Part shown: positions 49,905 to 58,650 of the stretch, in pieces | Layout of the letters: each line of letters starts with the position of its first letter | How positions within the stretch are numbered: position 1 is the stretch's first letter | From: Clostridiales bacterium | Lineage (GTDB): Bacteria; Bacillota; Clostridia; Oscillospirales; Ruminococcaceae | Length of the DNA stretch: 64,000 nucleotides | Reading direction: 5' to 3' | Assembly (NCBI GenBank): GCA_003150405.1 | Contig: QAMM01000007.1 | Coordinates: 170,997-234,996, forward strand | Translations under genes and position numbers: made by a program | Notes under the pieces: model-generated | What the model was told of the DNA's origin: nothing | Seen by the model: the letters and a program-made list of their open reading frames with translations, nothing else | The model's database searches: none

Positions 49905-52900
49905 CTACCTTTTGTTTTTACTTTGCCTTTTTCTGTCTCTGAAACGGATGTCTATACCAATCACAAGTAAAACGGCAAAAACGCCGACGCCCGTCAAACA
50001 TTCCCACAACGGGAACCCGTCGCCGGTCTGCGGCGCGGTGGGATACCACAGGCCGCTTGACCCGTCAAACATGCCGTCCGGGAAATACCGGGCAACCAGT
50101 GAACCGATAATCGGCGCGTCGCTTACCACCGCTTCAATGACCGCGCCCTGTTCGGAAATTTTGAAGTAATACCGGGTGTTGTCGATGTGGTAATGCTCTG
50201 CCGGGGAAAGCTCCTGCAGATAGTACCATCCGTAAGGCAAGCCGGACACTTCTGCCATCCCGTTTTCATCGGTCGTCACAATCTGCAGGGCGCTGTCCCG
50301 GTCGGGCAGTTCGGCGTTCTCCAGTTTGCCGCTTTCCGGCACATCGCTTTCATCGGCGGCAAAGACGCCGTACTCTGCGCCCGGCAGAATGCGGTTGTCA
50401 TGGCTGGAAATTTTGCCGAACGCAAACCCGCCGCGTATTACGGTATTCTGGATTACGCCGTATTCCTCGTTCAAATCTACCCAGACAAGCGGGATTTCCT
50501 GTGCCGGGTATTCCAGTGTAAAGTCGTACTCGGTTTCCAGCAGGTTCCAGCCCTCCGCAGTTTGCAGCTCCTTCAGGTAATATTCACCGGCGACGTAATC
50601 CCCTTTGGAAAGCACCTGTCCGCTTTCCGAAACCGGGAGGACTTCCAAAAGGCTGTCCTTTGGAAGCAGGACATTTCCCATCTCGTCGGTGATGGGTTCC
50701 CGGTTGAATACGCCAAAGAAAATGTCTTGGTATGCGTCCGGGTTTGGGTGGACTTCGTTTTCCTCAATGTCCTTTTGAAAGGTTATCTTGAATTTCTGGC
50801 GGTCGTTGTAACTGTCCACCGGGGTATCAAATACATCGGCTTCCTGCCCTTTGTAGGTCAGCTCGATTTCATACTCATTGGAGCCGATAAAATACCCATC
50901 CGGGGCGGTCACTTCACGCACCCTGTATTTTCCCAGGTCAAGATTATCAAACCGGGCGTAAATGCCGCCGTCCGGCTGTATTTCAGTGGTTACGGTCTGC
51001 GCCAGCTCTCCGGCCTTGTATTTGACTGTACCATCCGGCAGTACAATATCTTCAAGGGCGGTCAGCTCATAGGTGGCATTTTCCTTTGCCTGCACCTCAA
51101 ATACAGGCTCATACAAAAGGCCAAATTCGGTTTGCCGGAAATCGTACCGGGTTAAGGTTTCGCCCTGCTTGGTTACGGTAATACTTGCTTTCTGGCGGAC
51201 GTTTGTAACGGTTCCGCCGTTTATCTGGAACACCTCGCCGTCCTGCATAATGGCAAACTCGGCATTTAACTTTTTGTCGTTGTAATATCCGGTCGGGCTT
51301 TTGGTTTCCAGCACCTTGAATTTCCCGCCGTTGTCCAGTGTATAGGTGAGTGTTCCGGTGACATATTTCTGTTTTGCATCGTCCCAGTGCATGGTGCTGT
51401 GTTCGATGTAATCGCCCTGCAGGTCGCTCCATTCATAAACGGTAAAAACGCCGTCGTGGTTCAGAATGGGGTGATTGCTCTCGCCGTCCAGCTTGACAAG
51501 TTCCGCAGTTGCTGTTTTGCGCTGGTTGTAAAAGTTTGTGGTAATGGTTTTGTCGGTTTCCAGCGTGACCGTGACCGGCTTGGGGATGATATACCGGTCG
51601 GGTGTTCCGGTTTCGGTCACGGTGTACTGGATAAGCTGGTTATTGCTGTCATAAACAGGCAGATTGGAAAGGGTGGCTTTGCCGGATGAATTGGTCGTCA
51701 TGGTGCCGGAATAGCCGTTGCTTCCGGTGACGCTGAATGTGCGGCCTTCGTTGAGGTTATCATCTGAGGTTTTTAAAACAGCAAGATTGCCGCGCTTTAA
51801 GCTGTTATTGAAATTTGCGGTGATGGTTTTATCGGTCTCCAGCGTGACCGTAACCGGCTTGGGGATGATATACCGGTCGGGTGTGCCGGTCTCGGTCACA
51901 GTGTATTGGATAAGCTGGTTTTGGCTGTCATAAACAGGCAGATTGGAAAGGGTGGCTTTGCCGGATGAATTGGTCGTCATGGTGCCGGAATAGCCATTGC
52001 TTCCGGTAACGCTGAAGGTACGCCCGTTGTTCAGGTTATCATCTGAGGTCTTTAACACCGCAAGGCTACCGCGTTTCAGGGCATTCGTAAAATTAACCGT
52101 GGTTGTCCCGTTGGTGAGCTGCACCTTCTGGCTTCCCGGTACAGTGTACCGTCCCGGCACATTGATTTCGGAAACGGTGTAATTGATTTTGGTTGTGCCG
52201 TCCGACTGGTAAATCGGTAGGTTGGATAAAGTGGCCTTGCCGTCCGTCCCGGTGGTAATGGTCTGGTTCAGTCCCGCATCGCTCGTCACCTTGAACTGGA
52301 AGCCCTGCTTGACGTTATCATCCGACGCTTTCTGCACCGTCAAATTACCGACGGCGGCAGTTTTTAAACGGAAATAGGCGTTCACCGGGTCGCTTGCGCC
52401 TGCGTAGTTGTAGGTACAAACCGGCTGTGCGCCGCCGCTGTTGACAAGGAAATCCACGGCACAGTTGTTGATGCTCACCGGGATGGCTTTGGTGGAGGAA
52501 GAAGTCGCGGCAGTTGAAATCACCTGTGTTGTATAGGCAGTCAGGGTATTCCCGTTTTTCTCAAAGGTCACGCCGGACATGGAAAAATTAAAATCATTCA
52601 GTACGCCGTTGGTATCGGTCAAAGTGACCTCATAACGGCTCCGCGAACTGTTCCATTGCATCGTGTAGGTGGGGGCTGGATTTACTGTTGTATCACCGTA
52701 ATTTGCGAAACTCGGTATCTTATCAAACGATTCAATGGAGCTCTTTAAATTGTTGTAGTAATTTAAAGCGTCGCCATCCCCAGCGACAAGGGTATTCACC
52801 ACGCGCCCCTCATCCCCGGTGCCATACACACCGGAAGCAATCGTCCAGACGAGAATTTGGGTGCCCATATACTTGGACATATCCCGGTATTCTGCACCGG

Positions 52901-53288
52901 GTAAAATTCCCACGTCATAACCGAACATCAGGGCGTAGTTTATCATTTGCTTCTGGCCTGCCGACAATGCAGCATAATCGTTACTGCTCATGGCGTTATA
53001 TACAGTGCCGTTGGTGGTATGCACTCCGTAAGACAGGCAGTAGCCGGAGGAAAAGCCCCCGGTCTGGTTGTTCTGCATACGGAACTCATGCCATATCTGG
53101 CTGGTGTTGGCAAACGGGGCGGGATAGCTCCCGTCAAAACTGTACGAATATTGGGCATAGTCATAGTCCCGTAGCGTGTAGCTATTGCCCGGCGCGGCGA
53201 GGGCATCCGGGAGATTCGGCAGTATGCCGGAAAACAGGAACGCCAGACAAAAAACAGCCGATGTCATACGTTTTAAAAACTGTTTCAT
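49905..53288 (-). CDS. Thioester/SpaA-domain cell-wall adhesin (1127 aa)
   Basis: Signal peptide (MTSAVFCLAFLFSGILPNLP). Residues about 50-200 look like a thioester domain, with Cys in SGYCLSYGVHTTNG and Gln in MGTQILVWTIASG. Then a chain of SpaA/Cna-B-type domains (for example KRGSLAVLKTSDD, GKATLSNLPVYD, YTVTETGTPDRY, GKYRVREVTAPDGYF), two of them nearly identical. The end has APQTGD, a helix (LTGVGVFAVLLVIGIDI) and basic tail: a variant sortase signal. Probably mediates covalent adhesion to a host or a mating partner. No sortase gene is in the window. GAAAGGGG precedes the ATG. Confidence 0.9.
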   Translation of the reverse strand: MKQFLKRMTSAVFCLAFLFSGILPNLPDALAAPGNSYTLRDYDYAQYSYSFDGSYPAPFANTSQIWHEFRMQNNQTGGFSSGYCLSYGVHTTNGTVYNAMSSNDYAALSAGQKQMINYALMFGYDVGILPGAEYRDMSKYMGTQILVWTIASGVYGTGDEGRVVNTLVAGDGDALNYYNNLKSSIESFDKIPSFANYGDTTVNPAPTYTMQWNSSRSRYEVTLTDTNGVLNDFNFSMSGVTFEKNGNTLTAYTTQVISTAATSSSTKAIPVSINNCAVDFLVNSGGAQPVCTYNYAGASDPVNAYFRLKTAAVGNLTVQKASDDNVKQGFQFKVTSDAGLNQTITTGTDGKATLSNLPIYQSDGTTKINYTVSEINVPGRYTVPGSQKVQLTNGTTTVNFTNALKRGSLAVLKTSDDNLNNGRTFSVTGSNGYSGTMTTNSSGKATLSNLPVYDSQNQLIQYTVTETGTPDRYIIPKPVTVTLETDKTITANFNNSLKRGNLAVLKTSDDNLNEGRTFSVTGSNGYSGTMTTNSSGKATLSNLPVYDSNNQLIQYTVTETGTPDRYIIPKPVTVTLETDKTITTNFYNQRKTATAELVKLDGESNHPILNHDGVFTVYEWSDLQGDYIEHSTMHWDDAKQKYVTGTLTYTLDNGGKFKVLETKSPTGYYNDKKLNAEFAIMQDGEVFQINGGTVTNVRQKASITVTKQGETLTRYDFRQTEFGLLYEPVFEVQAKENATYELTALEDIVLPDGTVKYKAGELAQTVTTEIQPDGGIYARFDNLDLGKYRVREVTAPDGYFIGSNEYEIELTYKGQEADVFDTPVDSYNDRQKFKITFQKDIEENEVHPNPDAYQDIFFGVFNREPITDEMGNVLLPKDSLLEVLPVSESGQVLSKGDYVAGEYYLKELQTAEGWNLLETEYDFTLEYPAQEIPLVWVDLNEEYGVIQNTVIRGGFAFGKISSHDNRILPGAEYGVFAADESDVPESGKLENAELPDRDSALQIVTTDENGMAEVSGLPYGWYYLQELSPAEHYHIDNTRYYFKISEQGAVIEAVVSDAPIIGSLVARYFPDGMFDGSSGLWYPTAPQTGDGFPLWECLTGVGVFAVLLVIGIDIRFRDRKRQSKNKR
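51516..52075 (-). repeat. Tandem repeat of a 93-residue SpaA domain
   Basis: Two consecutive units of 279 bp (for example GGTTATCATCTGAGG at 51755 and again at 52034) are nearly identical in DNA, with few substitutions. It points to recent intragenic duplication and a length-variable adhesin stalk. Confidence 0.85.
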
Positions 53289-53398
53289 TTAAAAACCCCT
53301 TTCATAATGATAGAAATAAAAAAAGCATGTACCTTTCGGTACACGCTTTAAAAATGGCTGTATTTAAAATATATATAGGATATCAAGTTGCACACATT

Positions 53399-53707
53399 TT
53401 AATGGAAAATGCGCCGGATATAATCGGTGCTCCCGTGAACAATATGATACACGAATATCGCTTTTTCCTCTACCCGGTAAAAGCAAAGATAGTCTTTAAC
53501 CGCAAGAACACGATACCCAGCTTCAGCCGCCATCTTTATCGGCGGCACAAAACCCATTTCCGGGAAATCTGCCAGACGCTCCAAACTGTTAAGAATTTTA
53601 TCGGTGATTTTGCGTGCGGAATGAACTCCAACCTTTTCTTTATGAAAAGCCGCGATGTCCCGCAGTTCCATCCGTGCTTCATAAACAAGACGTACTTCCT
53701 TAAGCAT
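53399..53707 (-). CDS. RelE/ParE family toxin (102 aa)
   Basis: LVYEARMELRDIAAFHKEKVG, SARKITDKILNSLERLADFP and YRVLAVKDYLCFYRVEEKAIFVYHIVHGSTDY give the RelE/ParE fold and its typical end. The toxin would cleave mRNA at the ribosome or poison gyrase; subgroup not certain. Its ATG overlaps the antitoxin gene by 8 nt, the normal arrangement. Probably stabilises the element. Confidence 0.9.
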   Translation of the reverse strand: MLKEVRLVYEARMELRDIAAFHKEKVGVHSARKITDKILNSLERLADFPEMGFVPPIKMAAEAGYRVLAVKDYLCFYRVEEKAIFVYHIVHGSTDYIRRIFH

Positions 53708-53963
53708 TGTAGATGTCCTCTAATTCACCGCGAAGTTCATTTGTGCTGAATGTTGCCGCACCAGCCAGCCGGTTTTTCTCAGCGGTCAGTAATTTTTCCA
53801 TAAGTTTCAGCTCGGCTTCCCGTTTTTCATATACCTCAATCGGAAGAAAAACCATTTCCCCCTCTCCATTGCGAGTAATATAAATGGGTTCCTGCTGTTC
53901 TATAGAAAGTTTTACAAGCGAATCATATTCGTTACGCAGGGCAGATGAAGATTTAATCAACAT
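53700..53963 (-). CDS. Phd/YefM-type antitoxin (87 aa)
   Basis: LIKSSSALRNEYDSLVKLSI, EPIYITRNGEGEMVFLPIEVYE is the Phd/YefM DNA-binding domain. The C-terminal helix (FSTNELRGELEDIYNA) is the usual toxin-binding part. ATG with AGAGGGAT upstream. Coupled to the toxin gene; expected to repress its own promoter. Confidence 0.9.
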   Translation of the reverse strand: MLIKSSSALRNEYDSLVKLSIEQQEPIYITRNGEGEMVFLPIEVYEKREAELKLMEKLLTAEKNRLAGAATFSTNELRGELEDIYNA

Positions 53964-54056
53964 AAAGCATCCCTCTTTATAGATTTATTCTAACTATATT
54001 ATATCAAAATTTCTTTAGTGGAGCAACATAAAAAACATATACAAGTTACACATATT

Positions 54057-54971
54057 CTAACCACGGTACAAAAAGAACCAATGCCCCGGCTGGCTTCCAA
54101 CATAAGTTACACCGTTATAGCTTTCGCCGTCGTGCATTACTCCGGCGTACTCGATGTAGAAATATTTAAGACTTGGATTCCGACGTTGCTCTCCCTGATA
54201 CAGTTCAACCAACCCCTGAACAATCTCATCCATTGTTTCATCCAAACCAAAGGTAAAGGTGAAATAACCATAATTTCCGGGAGCTTCCGGGTCTAAAGTC
54301 ATAAATTCCTTAATCTGTGAAACAGCTCGATTGATAACGGTATTCGCATCAAACGGCGGGTACCCTGGTTCGGGTTCCAGGTCTGGCTTGCTCTCCGGGG
54401 TGCTCGTGCTGCTTTCCGGCTGACTGGGGGTGCTGGAACTTGAACTGCTGTCCGGCTGTGATGGTTTGCTTTCCGGTGCTGATGAGCTGCTAGAACTGGA
54501 CGAACTAGAAGAACCACTTGTCGGTGAGCTGGTATCCGGCTTTGCCGTGGAGCTGCTTCCGCTGCTACCGGACGGCCTTGTAACCGTACTGGTATTGCCT
54601 TTGCTGTCGGTTACGCTCACGCTCTGACTTCCGTCGCTGTTGGTCGTTACTTCGGTTACAGTGCCGTCGGTGTGGGTAATAACTTGGGTGGTTGTGCCGT
54701 CCTGATTGGTGACGGTAGACACTTCCGCGCCTTCCTCTATGGACAAAGCGGAATCCAATTCGCTTTCGGTCAATTCCGATTCCCCATCACTGGAAGAAGG
54801 GCTTGTGGACGTGTCCACAAGGCTGGTAGACGGTTGGTTTAACAGAACGCCCGCAACAGCGCCAACCACGATAACAAACGCCACGCCGCAACTTATTCCT
54901 GCGGAAACCGCTTTGTGGCTTAAAATCATATTCTTTGCTTTTTGAAACAAAGCTGTCAGTTTTTCATTCAT
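54057..54971 (-). CDS. Membrane-anchored surface protein with Ser-rich stalk (304 aa)
   Basis: ATG at 54971 with AAGGAGAG upstream. Short cytoplasmic N-terminus, one helix (AGISCGVAFVIVVGAVAGVLL), Thr/Asp repeats (QDGTTTQVITHTDGTVTEVT), a long Ser/Pro stalk, and a C-terminal domain of about 95 residues (INRAVSQIKEFMTLDP, FTFGLDETMDEIVQGLVELY, WFFLYRG). Unknown family. A promoter with the element's palindrome beside it lies upstream. Confidence 0.7.
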   Translation of the reverse strand: MNEKLTALFQKAKNMILSHKAVSAGISCGVAFVIVVGAVAGVLLNQPSTSLVDTSTSPSSSDGESELTESELDSALSIEEGAEVSTVTNQDGTTTQVITHTDGTVTEVTTNSDGSQSVSVTDSKGNTSTVTRPSGSSGSSSTAKPDTSSPTSGSSSSSSSSSSSAPESKPSQPDSSSSSSTPSQPESSTSTPESKPDLEPEPGYPPFDANTVINRAVSQIKEFMTLDPEAPGNYGYFTFTFGLDETMDEIVQGLVELYQGEQRRNPSLKYFYIEYAGVMHDGESYNGVTYVGSQPGHWFFLYRG

Positions 54972-54996
54972 TTCTGGTCTCTCCTTATTACCTGAT

Positions 54997-55025
54997 ATTA
55001 TATACAACCTTTGAAAGTTTGACAA
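54997..55025 (-). promoter_or_regulatory. Promoter of the Ser-rich surface protein gene
   Basis: Leftward TTGTCA (55020-55025), 17-bp spacer, TATAAT (54997-55002). Palindrome P4 ends 5 bp upstream of the -35 box. Confidence 0.75.
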
Positions 55026-55030
55026 TGCAA

Positions 55031-55055
55031 CATCACGCAGAATCTGCACGAAGTC
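55031..55055. repeat. Palindrome family copy P4 (imperfect)
   Basis: ATCACGCAGA A TCTGCACGAAGT: same core, outer pairs degenerate. Directly upstream of a promoter. Confidence 0.75.
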
Positions 55056-55103
55056 ACAAACAACAAAAAAAGGGAAGTAAAAGCACTTCCCTTTGCCGTA
55101 ATA

Positions 55104-55844
55104 TTATGAACGCAGAAGATGCAACAACCGCATCATATCTTTTTCGCTTTCCAATTCCTGTTCCGCAATAAAATTGATGAAATCCGTAGCGTCAGTATGG
55201 GCTTTTTCCAACAACCCGATATACTCCATGCGAAGTACAGGGGGGATGGTGACAATCATATAGCCGTCCTGAATTAAAGCGGTATTCATCAGCAGCCGAG
55301 CAACCCTGCCGTTTCCATCAATAAACGGATGGATAAACACCAACCGTTTGTGCAGTTCAGCCGCAAACTCGACCGGATGATAACACCCGCGCTTGCTGTC
55401 TATCCAGCGAAACAAACCTGCCATTTCTGTGCGAATTTGTTCCGCTTCGCAAACGGGAAAACTGGAACCGGTAATAAAGACAGGTTCGGTGCGGTATCGA
55501 CCGGCCTGTGCATCGTCAATGCCGGTGTAAAATAATCGGTGCAGCGTCAATACGTCCTGTTCTGTGATTTCATGCCTCCGTAGCAGGGAAAACATGAAGT
55601 CATAGGCTTTGGCGTGTCCGAGTGCTTCAAAGGTGTCTTTTAAGGGCTTGCCGTTTGCGGTCAACCCATCCTCCAACAGCACCTTTGTTTCGCTGATGGT
55701 GAGCGTATTTCCTTCTAACGCATTACTGGAATAGGTTAAACCAATCCGATAGTAATCCTGCAACTGCTTCAGGACAGGAGGTTCAAAAGGGCGTTTTTCG
55801 TCCAATATCGCTTTATACTGGTCGATTTTTTCATACAAACTCAA
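55104..55844 (-). CDS. Fic family protein (246 aa)
   Basis: Fic proteins transfer AMP or similar groups to target hydroxyls. Seen: complete catalytic motif HPFIDGNGRVARLL, and in the N-terminal part SSNALEGN, the (S/T)xxxE(G/N) inhibitory helix, so this is a self-inhibited class II Fic. It resembles stand-alone Fic/DOC regulators rather than a toxin needing a separate antitoxin; no FicA gene is adjacent. Start taken as TTG at 55844, with AAGGAGG upstream; an in-frame ATG at 55910 lacks a ribosome site and would start inside the promoter. Two promoters lie upstream. Confidence 0.9.
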   Translation of the reverse strand: MSLYEKIDQYKAILDEKRPFEPPVLKQLQDYYRIGLTYSSNALEGNTLTISETKVLLEDGLTANGKPLKDTFEALGHAKAYDFMFSLLRRHEITEQDVLTLHRLFYTGIDDAQAGRYRTEPVFITGSSFPVCEAEQIRTEMAGLFRWIDSKRGCYHPVEFAAELHKRLVFIHPFIDGNGRVARLLMNTALIQDGYMIVTIPPVLRMEYIGLLEKAHTDATDFINFIAEQELESEKDMMRLLHLLRS

Positions 55845-56028
55845 AATATAACCTCCTTTGCGTATAAAAGTAGTAGTTGTTATTATACCATGACTGCGCG
55901 AAGCGCTCACAACAAAACCGTGCGTTGTCGCGGTTTTGCATGGAACAATGTTCTCTCAGGACTCGGAAATCTTTGATTTCCGCCCAGTCCGTGAGGTTAT
56001 TATACCATACTTTTACAGATGAAAACAA
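55845..56028 (-). promoter_or_regulatory. Fic gene control region: two promoters and hairpins
   Basis: Leftward distal promoter TTGTTT (56023-56028), 18 bp, TATAAT (55999-56004), its -35 overlapping palindrome P5. Then a hairpin with GGACT/AGTCC and GGAAATC/GATTTCC arms (55959-55990) and a terminator-like AAAACCG/CGGTTTT with GTTG after it (near 55910-55935). A second TATAAT is at 55882-55887 with a weak -35. The distal transcript may end early as a small RNA or be attenuated. Confidence 0.6.
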
Positions 56029-56055
56029 CTTCGCGCAGATTCTGCGCGAAGTTGT
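56025..56055. repeat. Palindrome family copy P5 (perfect)
   Basis: Perfect 15+1+15 inverted repeat, arm ACAACTTCGCGCAGA. Overlaps the -35 box of the distal Fic promoter. Confidence 0.9.
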
Positions 56056-56068
56056 CTAAACCCAATTT

Positions 56069-56461
56069 TTATTCTGCCATTATATCAAAGTGGCGTCTGT
56101 AGCGTTTGGGAATATTGATGCCAACGTACAGACCAAGTGCCTGAAGCGCCGCTGAGATTTCACGGAAGCCATCTTTGTAAAATTCCGCAATCCGTCTTAC
56201 CTTGTCGGGAATGCCTTTGTAATCAGGGGGGCAGACAAATGTCCAGTCCGCGGCTTCATCATCGACTACGACCCGGAAATACCGGTCAATATCGGTACTT
56301 TTGTACCCGGCTTTTGCCAATAGAATATGGTGTTCGACCGCTTCATCAATTTGGCTTGCGATGATGGTTTCGCCGTCAAAGGAAACCAATACAAGAAGCG
56401 GCTCTTTTTCAGCAATGGCCTTATTGACAGCCTGTTCATTTGGATATTTGATAAGATTCAT
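56069..56461 (-). CDS. Protein of unknown function (130 aa)
   Basis: ATG at 56461 with AAGGAGC six bases before it. Begins MNLIKYPNEQAVNKAIAEKE; a beta-alpha pattern follows (PLLVLVSFDGETIIASQID, DIDRYFRVVVDDEAADWTFV), ending FREISAALQALGLYVGINIP. Not recognised, but both its promoter and the Fic promoter carry the palindrome and the same spacing, so the two are probably co-regulated. Possibly a stability or regulatory factor linked to parAB. Confidence 0.68.
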   Translation of the reverse strand: MNLIKYPNEQAVNKAIAEKEPLLVLVSFDGETIIASQIDEAVEHHILLAKAGYKSTDIDRYFRVVVDDEAADWTFVCPPDYKGIPDKVRRIAEFYKDGFREISAALQALGLYVGINIPKRYRRHFDIMAE

Positions 56462-56532
56462 TTGTTGCTCCTTTTTACATGCCAACTTTTAAATCGTACA
56501 AAGGCAAATACTTTCAAGTTTACTTATGATTT

Positions 56533-56562
56533 ATTATACCATACTTTGATTTTTTAAAACAA
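56533..56562 (-). promoter_or_regulatory. Promoter of the 130-aa gene
   Basis: Leftward TTGTTT (56557-56562), 18-bp spacer, TATAAT (56533-56538). Same boxes and spacing as the distal Fic promoter, with palindrome P6 over the -35 box. Confidence 0.75.
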
Positions 56563-56590
56563 CCTCGCGCAGAATCTGCGTGAAGTTGTT
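56558..56590. repeat. Palindrome family copy P6
   Basis: Arms AACAACCTCGCGCAGA and TCTGCGTGAAGTTGTT, with two mispairs. Lies between the parB stop and the 130-aa gene promoter. Confidence 0.85.
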
Positions 56591-56598
56591 ACACTACG

Positions 56599-57573
56599 CT
56601 ATGCGCTAAAATACTGTTCCAGAATTTCTATGAGTTTTTCCCCAGCTTCTTTGGGTTCTAAATCAGGAAAATATTTATGGTATACCTCCGGGGGAATTTT
56701 GACCGAAACGGGCTTTAGCGACATTGGCGGGCGGCCTGTCCGAAGTGGTTTTTCAACTGGTGGATTACATACGTCTCTCACCGTAAAGCGGTTCCATTTC
56801 TGTGCTTCATAGGTTTTATGCAGTTCTTCCGCATGTTGAACAGTCAGCACAATATCCGGGTTTTCCTGTAAATACGCATAAACGTCGGATTGTTCTGTTT
56901 GTGGTAAGAAGGTAAGATGGTAGGCAGCCGTAAAAGGGATTCTTTTCTGTTCCAGCCATTCAAAGAAAGGCGGGTACAGCTTTGTCAATCGGGCAATCTG
57001 CAAAATGGTGCGTTTGCTCTTTCCTGCCGCTGTTTCCAGCCGCTTCATGCCCTCGTTGTATTCGCTGTCGTCCTGTAAATCGGTTCGTTTGCCCTGATGG
57101 GAAAGGGAGTCCAAATCCATTTGGTAAGCATAAGCCATCGTTTTCCAAGAAAGGTGCTTACGTTGGTTCAGGTTTGTTTCAACGAAAATCGAACAGGCGG
57201 TGTCGTCATCTGCGTCTATCAACCGGTAGGGGATTGTATTCAGTCTCGCGCGTCTGGCACCCTCCAAACGATGATGCCCGGCAAGTATTTCATAAAAGCC
57301 GGGTGTCCGGCTGCTTAACCGCAATAGGATTGGCTGAAGCACCCCATGCTTTTGAATGCTGTCTGTGAGTTCCTCCATATCTTCATCCGAATAGTCGTCA
57401 AACATTTCCTGACACGCTTCCGGCAGCAGCTCTTTGGGAAAAGCGAGGATTTTATCAATCTCCATTTCCAGCGATTCCGGTGCTGTCGGAGCCGCTTTGC
57501 CGAACAGGTTGTCGTGAGCGTTCATTGCGCCAATGTTAAAGCCCTCAAATTTTTTTGAAAAATCAACTGCCAT
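56599..57573 (-). CDS. parB: ParB-like partition protein
   Basis: 324 residues. The N-terminal CTPase/ParB domain has LTDSIQKHGVLQPILLRLSS, YEILAGHHRLEGARRARL (the GxxRxxA motif) and DADDDTACSIFVETNLNQRK. A central HTH segment, SWKTMAYAYQMDLDSL to KRTILQIARLTKLYP, should bind a centromere, and the C-terminus (RPPMSLKPVSVKIPPEVYHKYF) likely dimerises. Follows parA by 2 nt. Such ParB proteins bind palindromes; the P1-P8 family is the obvious candidate site (inference). Confidence 0.92.
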   Translation of the reverse strand: MAVDFSKKFEGFNIGAMNAHDNLFGKAAPTAPESLEMEIDKILAFPKELLPEACQEMFDDYSDEDMEELTDSIQKHGVLQPILLRLSSRTPGFYEILAGHHRLEGARRARLNTIPYRLIDADDDTACSIFVETNLNQRKHLSWKTMAYAYQMDLDSLSHQGKRTDLQDDSEYNEGMKRLETAAGKSKRTILQIARLTKLYPPFFEWLEQKRIPFTAAYHLTFLPQTEQSDVYAYLQENPDIVLTVQHAEELHKTYEAQKWNRFTVRDVCNPPVEKPLRTGRPPMSLKPVSVKIPPEVYHKYFPDLEPKEAGEKLIEILEQYFSA

Positions 57574-57575
57574 GC

Positions 57576-58427
57576 TTACTGTCTCCCTTCCATAGCGAAT
57601 TGCAGTTCACCTGCAAAATCAATGTATTCTCTGCCTAATTTGCTGCTTTTGGTAAAAATCAATGGCTTCTGCTCTTTGGTGGATTTTGAAGCTGACACCG
57701 AACGGTGGATTTCCACCTGAAACACCCAATCCGGGAACGCTTCGCACAATGCCTCTTTTGCTTCGGTATATCCTTTGGTATTGGTCTGTACCATTGTGAG
57801 CAGGAAACCGTATATGGCAAGACGAGGGTTTGTTGTTCTCTGAACGCCCTGAATGGATTGGAAAAGCTGTGTAATTCCGTCCAAAGCAAAGTTTTCACAG
57901 GTAACGGGGATAACTACCCCATCCGCAGCGGTAAGGTTGTTGAGCAAAAGGGTTCCCAAATATGGCGGGCTGTCCAAAATGATAAAATCATAATCTTTCC
58001 GCAGCGGGCTAAGAATCATTTGAAGTGCTGTATTGCGGTTAAACTGGTTCAAAGTGCTTTCGGTCTTAATCAGCTCGATTTCAGCGCCGGGCAGTTCGCA
58101 ATCGGACTGGATAAGGTCAACCCCCAGAGCACTGTGTTGTACCGCTTGCCGGACATACTCCAAAAAGGTACGATTGATTTCCGTAAGCGCCTGAACGTCG
58201 CCGCTTTCCCGCATCTTTGACACGGCGAGGGATGCATAGAATAGATTGGCTAGGGTGACATTATCGCGGTCTGTCAGATTCAAATAACTACCCGTGTTGC
58301 CCTGCGGGTCGTTATCCACAAGCAAAACCTTTTTCCCGGCCTGCGCCAGTGCGCAGCCTAAATTGACGGCGGTAACGGTTTTGCCAACTCCGCCTTTTTG
58401 ATTTGCGATTGCAATGACTTTACTCAT
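57576..58427 (-). CDS. parA: ParA-type partition ATPase
   Basis: 283 residues. Deviant Walker A KVIAIANQKGGVGKTVTAVNL at the N-terminus, Walker A' LLVDNDPQGNTGSYLNL, and DFIILDSPPYLGTLLLNNL. Starts at the ATG at 58427 with AGGA upstream, inside the stop region of the small DUF3970-like gene; a 42-codon upstream extension is that other gene's DNA in another frame. Moves ParB-bound DNA on the nucleoid and would keep a replicating excised circle segregating. Confidence 0.95.
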   Translation of the reverse strand: MSKVIAIANQKGGVGKTVTAVNLGCALAQAGKKVLLVDNDPQGNTGSYLNLTDRDNVTLANLFYASLAVSKMRESGDVQALTEINRTFLEYVRQAVQHSALGVDLIQSDCELPGAEIELIKTESTLNQFNRNTALQMILSPLRKDYDFIILDSPPYLGTLLLNNLTAADGVVIPVTCENFALDGITQLFQSIQGVQRTTNPRLAIYGFLLTMVQTNTKGYTEAKEALCEAFPDWVFQVEIHRSVSASKSTKEQKPLIFTKSSKLGREYIDFAGELQFAMEGRQ

Positions 58428-58590
58428 CTTCTTTTTTCCTTTCCAAATCAATCGTCGCATAAACCCGGACAAAGGGGCTACCGCTGTTTTGATAGCTCTT
58501 TGAGATATTTGCGACAAAAAAATAGAGGCTGACAGCTTCGATAAAAGCATCAACCTCGTGGGGGATTCCTGTAATCCGTAGGCGTATCAT
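58420..58590 (-). CDS. Small DUF3970-like protein (56 aa)
   Basis: MIRLRITGIPHEVDAFIEAV, then SYQNSGSPFVRVYATIDLE: a beta-alpha-beta-beta ferredoxin-like mini-domain resembling the DUF3970 proteins of plasmids and ICEs. ATG with AAGGAAG upstream; the stop overlaps the parA start by 8 nt, so it is first gene of the par operon. Function unknown. Confidence 0.75.
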   Translation of the reverse strand: MIRLRITGIPHEVDAFIEAVSLYFFVANISKSYQNSGSPFVRVYATIDLERKKEDE

Positions 58591-58604
58591 TTTTCTTCCT
58601 TCCG

Positions 58605-58629
58605 ACTTCGTGCAGATTCTGCACGAAGT
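58605..58629. repeat. Palindrome family copy P7 (perfect)
   Basis: Perfect 12+1+12 repeat, arm ACTTCGTGCAGA, 15 bp upstream of the par-operon start codon, within its leader or promoter. Confidence 0.9.
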
Positions 58630-58650
58630 TTAAAAAAGTGTTGGAAATTG

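Noticed and set aside
50187-51155. Rightward 322-codon frame opposite the adhesin gene
   Set aside because: Mirror of the repetitive beta-domain coding sequence; no start signal and no recognisable domain.
53399-53963. Fic gene read as the toxin of the Phd-type antitoxin (Doc/Phd pair)
   Set aside because: The Phd-type gene overlaps a RelE/ParE-type toxin, its evident partner; the Fic gene is over 1 kb away, has its own promoters and an internal inhibitory motif.
55831-56028. 65-codon leftward frame in the Fic upstream region
   Set aside because: It overlaps both promoters and hairpins and lacks a ribosome site; the TTG at 55844 with AAGGAGG is the supported Fic start.
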